The position numbers were made by a program, and so were the translations under genes. The notes below the pieces were generated by a model, which saw only the letters and a program-made list of their open reading frames with translations, made no database searches and had not been told where the DNA came from. A stretch of DNA of 5,680 nucleotides from Anaerolineales bacterium (GTDB lineage Bacteria; Chloroflexota; Anaerolineae; Anaerolineales; Villigracilaceae): contig JAQTWR010000211.1 in the NCBI GenBank assembly GCA_028689195.1, positions 1 through 5,680 of the forward strand, read 5' to 3'. Below, one piece after another: positions 1 through 5,453 of this stretch; within the stretch, counting starts at the first letter, position 1, and every line of letters begins with the position of its first letter.

Positions 1-1884
1 TTCGTCCACGAGGTTTAAATCGGCGGCGGTGATTTTTTTCAAGTCGGCAGATTGCGTCAGTTTGTTCTTTGTCCCTTTGAGCGCTTCGGCAAGGAGATTC
101 GCCCAATCGTCGTTATCGTCAATCAACAAAATATTTTTTGCAGTTCCCGTTTGCAGCGCTTCGCCGCCGACTCGTCCGCGCGGCATGAGCATGGTAACGG
201 TCGCGCCTTTGCCCTCGGCGCTGACGAGGTTAATGCTGCCCTGCGTTTGCGAGACGACGTGCATCGCGGCGGGCAAGCCAAGCCCGTGATGAGCCGCGCC
301 GCGCGTGGTGAAAAACGGCGACCAGATTTTTTCGAGAACGTCTTTGCTCATGCCCCCGCCGTCGTCTTCGATGACAATCTCAGACATGCCGCGCTCGTCC
401 GAAAGCCGCGCGCCGACTTTGATATTTTTCGCGCCCGCTTCGACTGCGTTTTGGAAAATATTGCCAAGCGCGCGCGCGAGCTGCGTGCTGTCTGCGGTGA
501 CATACGCGGCGGCGGGGTCAATCGAAATTTTGAACGCGCCCGGCGCAATATCGCGTTGATGCGCGGCGGCTTGAATCACATCCGCGAGCAAAACGGGTCG
601 CGGTTTCATTTCGCGCACCGCGCCAATCAACTGCTCTTTCACCTGAATAATTTGCGCGGCGCTTTCCGAGATCATATCCAAATCTTCTTTGAGCGATTCA
701 AGGTCAATGCCGCCGCCGTTGACTTCTTCGCGCAGGCGCGCAACGGTCAACGAAATGGGAAGGGTCTTATTGCCGATCCAATGAATGGCTTCGGTGGACG
801 CGGTGGTGAGCGCCTCGAAAACCTTATTGCGTAAAATTTCGCTGTGCGCTTCTTTGAGTTGGTCAATCATGTGCGCGTTATTGATCGCAACCGCAAGATG
901 CTCCGCCATCGTAAGCAGCGTGGTCACATCGTCTTCGCTGAACGCGCGCTCTTCGGAACTTTGAATGGTCACCGCGCCCAATACTTTTCCGCCGTAAATA
1001 AGCGGCAGCGCCATTTCGGAGCGCGTGTGCGGCAAATGCGGATTTTTGAAATGCACGCGCTCTTCGCCCACGTCCAACGCAATGCGCGCTTCGCTCATAG
1101 CAATGCACGCGCCAATCATCGACTCTGTGCCGACTTTGAGTTTATGCCCTTCGGCAACCATCGCCTTGCCCGCCTTGCCGTATCCAGAACGAAGCACGGC
1201 GTATTCGCCGGCGGCGTCTACAAGGAATATGCCCGCATAATACAAACCGTAAGATTCGCAAATAATGTTTACGGTCTGCGGCAGCAATTCTTCGAGATCG
1301 AGAATGGACGTGACTTCCTTGCCGACGCGGTTCGCGGCTTTCAACAAACGCGAGCGGCGTTCCGCCTGGCGATGCAAATTTGAATTTTGAATCGCAATCG
1401 CGAGTTGATCCGCCATGGTTTGCAGCGCGTCAATATCTTCTTCGTGGAACGCGGCTTCTTCCACCGATTGAACGGTGAGCGCGCCGATAACATCGTCGCC
1501 CGCAATGAGGGGCAGAGCCATCTCGGAGCGCGTATGAGGCAGATGCGGATTTTCAAAGAAGACCGCTTCTTCGCCGACATCGAGCGCGATGCGTCCCTGC
1601 TTATTCGCAATGGACGCGCCGATCATCGAGTTGCCGCCCACTGCAAGTTTATGCCCCGCGTTGATCATCGTCTTGCCCGCTTCGCCGCGACCCGCTTTCA
1701 ACACCGCATATTGTTTCGCGTCGTCGAGAAAGAATACGCCCGCGTAATAAAAACCAAATTCGTCGCAGATGATGTCCACCGTGCGCTGCAACAATTCGTA
1801 TGGATCGAGAATGGTGGTGATGTTCTTTGCCGCGCGCGCCGCCGCTCTTAACAATTTTGCGTACCGTTGAATATCTGTTGTCAT
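1..1884 (-). CDS. GAF-GAF-histidine kinase-REC hybrid protein, C-terminus beyond window (gene E)
   Basis: The frame is open from the ATG at 1884 to the left edge without a stop: 628 residues, soluble, no membrane segment. Domains: GAF1 at about 11-170; GAF2 at about 180-339; a phosphoacceptor region with AIHWIGNKTLPI and H368; HATPase_c with N-box N475/N479, G1 DDGGGM at 507-512, SPFFTTRG at 522-529 and G2 HHGLGL at 532-537; then, after a short linker, the start of a C-terminal receiver at about 582 (KNILLIDDNDDW, acidic pair D589/D590). The window ends before that receiver's phosphoacceptor aspartate. GAF domains bind small ligands or cofactors; which one cannot be told here. The residue after the histidine is Trp rather than the acidic residue usual in HisKA kinases, and G2 has His where Gly-Thr is common. 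The protein is a paralogue of C and follows receiver D, so it probably belongs to the same relay. Start chosen by AGAGG 5 nt upstream. Confidence 0.94.
   Translation of the reverse strand, partial: MTTDIQRYAKLLRAAARAAKNITTILDPYELLQRTVDIICDEFGFYYAGVFFLDDAKQYAVLKAGRGEAGKTMINAGHKLAVGGNSMIGASIANKQGRIALDVGEEAVFFENPHLPHTRSEMALPLIAGDDVIGALTVQSVEEAAFHEEDIDALQTMADQLAIAIQNSNLHRQAERRSRLLKAANRVGKEVTSILDLEELLPQTVNIICESYGLYYAGIFLVDAAGEYAVLRSGYGKAGKAMVAEGHKLKVGTESMIGACIAMSEARIALDVGEERVHFKNPHLPHTRSEMALPLIYGGKVLGAVTIQSSEERAFSEDDVTTLLTMAEHLAVAINNAHMIDQLKEAHSEILRNKVFEALTTASTEAIHWIGNKTLPISLTVARLREEVNGGGIDLESLKEDLDMISESAAQIIQVKEQLIGAVREMKPRPVLLADVIQAAAHQRDIAPGAFKISIDPAAAYVTADSTQLARALGNIFQNAVEAGAKNIKVGARLSDERGMSEIVIEDDGGGMSKDVLEKIWSPFFTTRGAAHHGLGLPAAMHVVSQTQGSINLVSAEGKGATVTMLMPRGRVGGEALQTGTAKNILLIDDNDDWANLLAEALKGTKNKLTQSADLKKITAADLNLVDE
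868..1347 (-). repeat. GAF module copy 2 (in gene E, residues 180-339)
   Basis: Second direct copy, immediately before the histidine box. It occupies exactly the same residue numbers as the GAF domain of kinase C. The match to both other copies is ungapped, so all three descend from one module, by duplication within E and between C and E. Confidence 0.87.
1375..1854 (-). repeat. GAF module copy 1 (in gene E, residues 11-170)
   Basis: This is the first of two direct copies inside gene E. It aligns with copy 2 over 160 residues without a gap at an offset of 169 residues (507 bp); by hand count 98 of 160 residues are identical. The best conserved stretch is NPHLPHTRSEMALPLI (residues 112-127). 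Confidence 0.87.
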
Positions 1885-1889
1885 AGTTT

Positions 1890-1894
1890 CCTCT
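1890..1894 (-). promoter_or_regulatory. Ribosome binding site of gene E (AGAGG)
   Basis: AGAGG, within AAAAAAGAGGAAACT on the minus strand, lies 5 nt before the ATG at 1882-1884. This supports that start for the double-GAF kinase. Confidence 0.72.
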
Positions 1895-1900
1895 TTTTTA

Positions 1901-1978
1901 GTTGGAAGGTTAACAGGTTGGAAAGTTGAAAAGTTAAAAGATTAACTTGTAAACCTTTCAACTTTCAAATCCTCAAAC
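1901..1978. repeat. Period-8 repeat array arranged as an inverted repeat (D-E gap)
   Basis: On the plus strand five octamers follow each other from 1901: GTTGGAAG, GTTAACAG, GTTGGAAA, GTTGAAAA, GTTAAAAG. On the minus strand five related octamers converge on the same centre: GTTTGAGG, ATTTGAAA, GTTGAAAG, GTTTACAA, GTTAATCT. The halves pair: 1921-1931 with 1956-1966 (11 bp), and 1931-1937 with 1942-1948 (7 bp) around a short A-rich loop, with the unpaired 1949-1955 bulging out. The array covers most of the 88-bp gap and reaches into the end of gene D, supplying its last Val codon and TGA. No U-run follows the stem, so a classical terminator is unlikely. Confidence 0.8.
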
Positions 1979-2356
1979 TTGTAATATCTTCTGAATCAAT
2001 TCTACCAAGCCCTGTTCGCGCCCTTTGACGAAGAACGCGCTCGCGCCGCCCGAAACGGATTCTTTGGCTTTGGTTACTTCGTCGTACGCGGTAAGGATCA
2101 CCACAGGCAGGGACGCTTTTTGTTTTTTGAGGTCGGCAAGCAGGTCCAACCCCGCGCCTGTTTTGGGCGTGCCGTCAAAACTCGGCATGTTCAAATCCAG
2201 CACGGCGATATGAATCGCGTCTTTATTTTGCGCGAACGTTTCGCTGCCGCTCGCGCAATCCGACGCGGTGAACACATCAAAGCCCGCGCGTAAAAGCGTT
2301 TTTTCCAAACTGCGTAAAATCAATTTTTCATCATCTACTAAAAGCACCGTCGTCAT
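1973..2356 (-). CDS. Stand-alone response regulator receiver (CheY-like, gene D)
   Basis: The protein has 127 residues and consists of a receiver domain only, with no output domain. Key residues are D8/D9 (VLLVDDE) for the metal, phosphoacceptor D54 (AVLDLNMP), T89 (VILTAYDE) and K111 (FFVKG). Two departures from the usual family are visible. A short insertion of about six residues (around TPKTGA, 63-68) follows the MPSFDG loop, right beside the phosphorylation site. The conserved Lys-Pro step is Lys-Gly. The size is otherwise normal for CheY/Spo0F-like proteins. It lies between two histidine kinases, so it is best read as a shuttle or target in their phosphorelay, perhaps carrying phosphate between C and E. 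The final Val codon and the TGA stop fall inside the period-8 repeat that follows. Receiver identity is firm; the direction of phosphate flow is inferred. Confidence 0.95.
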   Translation of the reverse strand: MTTVLLVDDEKLILRSLEKTLLRAGFDVFTASDCASGSETFAQNKDAIHIAVLDLNMPSFDGTPKTGAGLDLLADLKKQKASLPVVILTAYDEVTKAKESVSGGASAFFVKGREQGLVELIQKILQV

Positions 2357-2360
2357 TCGA

Positions 2361-2365
2361 CCTCC
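2361..2365 (-). promoter_or_regulatory. Ribosome binding site of gene D (GGAGG)
   Basis: GGAGG on the minus strand lies 4 nt before the ATG at 2354-2356. It fixes the start of the receiver protein and shows that, unlike B and C, gene D has its own strong initiation signal. Confidence 0.8.
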
Positions 2366-2384
2366 AAATTTTTAATCTTGATAT

Positions 2385-2418
2385 AGACCCGACGGGTTTT
2401 ATAAAACTTGTCGAGTCT
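2385..2418. repeat. Imperfect long palindrome in the C-D gap
   Basis: Arms 2385-2400 (AGACCCGACGGGTTTT) and 2403-2418 (AAAACTTGTCGAGTCT) are reverse complements except at three positions, with AT at the centre. Read in the minus-strand transcript, one mismatch becomes a G-U pair and two adjacent A-C mismatches remain. In the plus-strand transcript only one position is unpaired. No U-tract follows in the direction of transcription, so it does not look like a standard terminator. It may be a partial transcription attenuator, an mRNA-stabilising hairpin after C, or a decayed copy of a dispersed palindromic repeat. Together with the ribosome binding site of D it fills most of the 71-bp gap. Confidence 0.7.
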
Positions 2419-2427
2419 TAATTTCTT

Positions 2428-4320
2428 TTACAACTTCTTCGCAACCGGCAGGCGCACCGAGAACATTGCGCCTTTGCCCGCTTCGCTTTCCAATGAAATA
2501 CTGCCGCCATGTTGATTGACGATCTGCATCACAGACGAAAGCCCCAAGCCCGTGCCGCCGCTTCCGCCTTTGGTGGTAAAAAACGAGACCCAGATCTTAT
2601 CCTGAATTTCTTTCGGGATGCCGGGACCATTATCTTTAATCGTCACCAAGACAAATTTCGCATCCGCGTCGCGCCGCCCGTTGACGCGAATTTTCGGATT
2701 CGGCGTTTGCCCCAAAGCCTCCCACGCATTTTTGATTAAGTTATTAAAGACCTGCTCCACCTGGCGCGGGTCTACCATTGCGTTGGGCATATCGTCCGCC
2801 CACTCCATTTCAATCACGCCGTCCGGCAGCCCCATGCTTGCAACCGTATCCATGATCATTTCGCGCAGCGAGACGGGAACATCGTTTCGTTTACGCGCCG
2901 GTCCAATCAACCCCTCTTTGATGCTCAAAATCGTAACCGCGCTATTTTCGGCAATATCCAAATCTTCCATCAATGATTCTACGCTGACCAGCGCCCGCAA
3001 ACGATTCGGCTTCATTGCCGACATTTCGGCGAGGAGTTTTTTCAAGTCAATATTTTTCGCTTCGGCTTCTTCTTTGATTGTCTCCAGCGCCGCGCGAATC
3101 GCCTCGTTGTCAAGTTCCGCTTCGTTGACCTGCGCCACGAGCGCGAGAATATAAAGCAGATCTTCGCGGACGCGCTTGACGCTGCCGGGAATCGGCGCGG
3201 CTTTGTTGCCCACCCAATGAATCGCTTCGCCCGTTGCCGTAGCGATCGCTTCAAACGTTTTCGTGCGGACAATTTCAGCCGTGGCCGCTTCGAGTTTGAA
3301 CATCAATTGCGCGTTGTTAATCGAAATCGCCACTTGATCAGCCATCGCTTGCAGCGACGTAATATCGTCTTCTGAAAACGCGTTGAGCTGGTCGCTTTGC
3401 ACGGTCAGCGCGCCAAGCGCGTGGTCTTGAACGATAAGCGGCAGCGCCATCTCGGAGCGCGTGTTCGGCAGAAACGGATTCTTGAAGCGCGAAGCCTCGC
3501 CCGCGACGTCCAGCGCGATCTTCGCTTGTTTTTTTATAATGGCGTTCCCAATCATGGATTTTTCATCCAAATACAGGCGATGATTTTCAGCCATCATCTT
3601 TTGTCCCGCCAAGCCGTATCCCGCGCGCAGAACCGCCCATTCGTTATCGTCGGAAATCAAAAAGATGCCCGCGTAGTAAAAATAAAATTCGCTGCAAATG
3701 ATATTGACCGTGTGTTTGAAAAGTTCCTCGACGCTCAAAATGGAAGTGACCATCTGCCCGACGCGCGCGGCGGTTTCGAGCAAGCGATGTCTGCGCTCCA
3801 ACATATTGAACATGCGCTCGTTTTGCTGCAACAAATGTTTGTTCTTCTCGACGGTCGCGCTCAACTGGCGGATATTATCTTCCAATTTCTCCACCAGTTC
3901 CTGCTGATAAGCGTGCAGATGTTTTTCCGCGTCTTCCAATTCTTCCACTTTGCCGTTAAGGTACGCGTCCATCTGCGCTTCAAAATCGTCGTCAATCGGC
4001 TTGGGGATAAATCCCACCGCGCCCGCCGCCAGCGCGCGTTCGCGCACGCCGTTGGCTAAATTCGCCGAAATGATAACAATGGGCGTCTCGGGCAAAATCT
4101 TATGCAGGCGCGTCGCGGCTTCGCTGCCCGTAATATTAGACAGGTTGTAATCCACCAAAATCAAATTGGGGCGCGTCTCTTCGGCAAGTTGAAAACCATC
4201 GAGCGCGTTGACGGCTTCGAGGATAACGTATTTATGCGAAAGCAAACGCCTCACCAACGCGCGGGATTCGTCGCTGCTTTCGATATAAAGAATCTGCGGA
4301 AGTTTTCGTGGGTCTATCAT
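2428..4320 (-). CDS. Soluble REC-coiled coil-GAF-histidine kinase (gene C)
   Basis: The protein has 630 residues and no membrane segment. Domains in order: a receiver at about 8-118 with phosphoacceptor D57 (LILVDYNL), S85 and K107 (IPKP); a charged, heptad-like helix at about 121-180, probably a dimerising coiled coil; a GAF domain at about 181-340; a dimerisation/phosphoacceptor region with the box AIHWVGNKAAPI and H368; and an HATPase_c domain with N-box N527/N531, G1 DNGPGIP at 563-569, FFTTKG at 580-585 and G2 GTGLGL at 589-594. The receiver's acidic pair is E14-S15 rather than two acids, so metal binding may be weak. Compared with kinase E there is a 52-residue insertion around residues 389-440, just after the histidine helix. 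It most likely receives an input phosphate or signal on the receiver, senses something through GAF, and phosphorylates receiver D or the receiver of E. The start is fixed by the ATGA overlap with B. Kinase assignment is firm; signal and partner are inferred. Confidence 0.95.
   Translation of the reverse strand: MIDPRKLPQILYIESSDESRALVRRLLSHKYVILEAVNALDGFQLAEETRPNLILVDYNLSNITGSEAATRLHKILPETPIVIISANLANGVRERALAAGAVGFIPKPIDDDFEAQMDAYLNGKVEELEDAEKHLHAYQQELVEKLEDNIRQLSATVEKNKHLLQQNERMFNMLERRHRLLETAARVGQMVTSILSVEELFKHTVNIICSEFYFYYAGIFLISDDNEWAVLRAGYGLAGQKMMAENHRLYLDEKSMIGNAIIKKQAKIALDVAGEASRFKNPFLPNTRSEMALPLIVQDHALGALTVQSDQLNAFSEDDITSLQAMADQVAISINNAQLMFKLEAATAEIVRTKTFEAIATATGEAIHWVGNKAAPIPGSVKRVREDLLYILALVAQVNEAELDNEAIRAALETIKEEAEAKNIDLKKLLAEMSAMKPNRLRALVSVESLMEDLDIAENSAVTILSIKEGLIGPARKRNDVPVSLREMIMDTVASMGLPDGVIEMEWADDMPNAMVDPRQVEQVFNNLIKNAWEALGQTPNPKIRVNGRRDADAKFVLVTIKDNGPGIPKEIQDKIWVSFFTTKGGSGGTGLGLSSVMQIVNQHGGSISLESEAGKGAMFSVRLPVAKKL
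3304..3783 (-). repeat. GAF module copy 3 (in gene C, residues 180-339)
   Basis: This segment aligns without a gap to the two GAF copies in gene E. By hand count, 91 of 160 residues equal E's second copy. The strongest stretch is KNPxLPxTRSEMALPLI (residues 280-296). The nucleotide sequence is also clearly related; for example GCCATCTCGGAGCGCGTGT on the plus strand near 3449 recurs almost unchanged near 1011 and 1517. Confidence 0.85.
4317..4320 (-). other. ATGA stop/start overlap between genes B and C
   Basis: The ATG of C (4320-4318) overlaps the TGA of B (4319-4317). Only a weak purine-rich sequence precedes it, so translation of the kinase probably depends on ribosomes finishing the ABC-cNMP gene. 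This ties kinase production to transporter production. Confidence 0.88.
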
Positions 4321-5453
4321 GGCTGCCTGCCGCGATGGTCGGCAATCCTTTGCGTTTCCAATCTGGCTTGCGCGATCTTGCCGACGACTTCGGCGGTGAT
4401 GGGCGATTCGTTCATCACGCGGATGAAATCTGCGCGGGGAATTGTAATGATCTCCGCGGGTCCGCTTCCCGCGCGAACGTTGGCGACGGACATTCCGCCG
4501 TATGCCAGTTCCGCTTCGCCGAAGAAATCGTCTTTGCGTAAATTCGAGAGCGCGTATTCTTGATGATTCTCGTCGCGCAGAACGACCTCCACTTCGCCTT
4601 TGCGGATGATGAAGAAGCGTTCGTCGGGTTGATCGCGCGAGAAGATTGTTTCGCGCGGTTGATAGGTTCGCGCCTCGAGCAATTTCGTAAACTCAAGCAT
4701 GTGACGGTGGCGCAACTGCGGCAGCGCGCGCGAAACGGCTTCGTCAATCAACTCGCCGTCAGAGATGATGATGTTGCGATGCGTGCGCGAAGTCAACGAA
4801 GGGTCGTGCGTCACCATCACAATCGTCTTTCCCTGCGAAACAAATCCTTCAAACAATTGAATGATCGTATCGGCAGAACGAGAATCAAGGTTGCCGGTCG
4901 GCTCGTCGGCGACAAGCAGGGGCGGGTCGCACGCCATAGCGCGGGCGATGGCTGCGAGTTGCTGCTGCCCCGTCGAAACGAGGACGGGGAGTTTGTTCGC
5001 AAATTTATCCAGCCCGACGAGTTTCAACAATTCCATGGCGCGCGCGGGGCGTTCGTCGAAATCGTACATATTCGCATAATCCATCGGCAGCATCACGTTT
5101 TCGAGCAGGGTGAGCATGGGCAGCAGTTGGAAGAATTGAAAGACAATGCCTAAACTTTTTCCGCGCCACAGCGAGCGCTGACTTTCGGTAACGCCCGCGT
5201 AAATATCGGTACTGTTGACAACCACTTGCCCGTCGGTGGGATGGTCAATGCCTGTGACCATGTTCAGCAAGGTGGATTTTCCGCTGCCCGATTTTCCGAC
5301 AATCGAGACGAATTCGCCGCGATTGATGGTTAAGTTCACGCCTTTCAAAACGGTGAATTCTCCGGCGGCGTTGCTGAATTTTTTAACAACATCGCGCAGG
5401 GAAATCATCGCGGCGGGCGAGACAGATTGAAGGTCGGCGCGAGGCGCGGTCAT
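4317..5453 (-). CDS. ABC ATPase fused to a C-terminal cyclic-nucleotide-binding-like domain (gene B)
   Basis: The protein has 378 residues. Residues about 17-240 are an ABC ATPase of the MacB/LolD type: Walker A GKSGSGKST at 53-61, Q-loop Q106, Walker B LLVADEP at 179-185, D-loop NLD at 188-190 and H-loop H216. The signature is VSTGQ (159-163) instead of LSGGQ, and the usual arginine of the following QQQR is L166. Residues about 250-350 form a Crp/cNMP-binding-like beta roll, with FFIIRKGEVEVV at 280-291 and FGEAEL at 311-316. In the phosphate-binding cassette the arginine that contacts the cyclic phosphate in Crp/PKA is serine (S322, in GGMSVANVRA), so nucleotide binding may be lost or changed. 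There is no helix-turn-helix and no membrane segment. It probably energises an FtsX-like permease, with the extra domain as a regulatory or docking module. Neighbours are A (upstream, ATGA overlap) and kinase C (downstream, ATGA overlap). The fold is confident; substrate and ligand are unknown. Confidence 0.95.
   Translation of the reverse strand: MTAPRADLQSVSPAAMISLRDVVKKFSNAAGEFTVLKGVNLTINRGEFVSIVGKSGSGKSTLLNMVTGIDHPTDGQVVVNSTDIYAGVTESQRSLWRGKSLGIVFQFFQLLPMLTLLENVMLPMDYANMYDFDERPARAMELLKLVGLDKFANKLPVLVSTGQQQLAAIARAMACDPPLLVADEPTGNLDSRSADTIIQLFEGFVSQGKTIVMVTHDPSLTSRTHRNIIISDGELIDEAVSRALPQLRHRHMLEFTKLLEARTYQPRETIFSRDQPDERFFIIRKGEVEVVLRDENHQEYALSNLRKDDFFGEAELAYGGMSVANVRAGSGPAEIITIPRADFIRVMNESPITAEVVGKIAQARLETQRIADHRGRQP
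5450..5453 (-). other. ATGA stop/start overlap between genes A and B
   Basis: The start codon of B (5453-5451) and the TGA of A (5452-5450) share bases. This arrangement usually means translational coupling, so both ATPases are probably made in a fixed ratio from one mRNA. Confidence 0.9.

Noticed and set aside
467..480. GCGCGCGCGAG run as a possible Z-DNA or regulatory site
   Set aside because: It lies within the kinase E coding frame and encodes Leu-Ala-Arg-Ala; it fits the general GCGC richness of the genes here.
776..811. Assigning kinases C and E to the HWE histidine kinase family
   Set aside because: The Trp after His is shared, but the Glu of HWE is replaced by Gly and the N-box and G2 regions are of the ordinary HATPase_c type.
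52..834. Long open frame on the plus strand (260 codons), with similar ones at 844-1383, 1387-1851 and 3397-4059
   Set aside because: They lie antisense to the kinase genes, and their products are rich in Arg, His, Ala and Phe without a recognisable domain. The last three resemble each other only because the sense strand carries the repeated GAF module.
1921..1966. Rho-independent terminator between D and E
   Set aside because: A stem can be drawn, but it is A/T-rich, has a large asymmetric bulge, and is followed on the transcribed strand by CAACCTGTTAACC, not a U-run.
2375..2418. Promoter for gene D (TCGACA and TATATC on the minus strand)
   Set aside because: The spacing between the two boxes is about 23 nt, too long for a sigma-70 type promoter, and both fall within the palindrome.
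4560..5153. Plus-strand open frame of 197 codons opposite gene B
   Set aside because: It is a shadow of the ABC ATPase frame; no ribosome binding site or domain supports it.
5406..5408. Alternative start of gene B at Met16
   Set aside because: No ribosome binding site precedes it, while the upstream ATG has AGGAGG at 5 nt and overlaps the stop of A.
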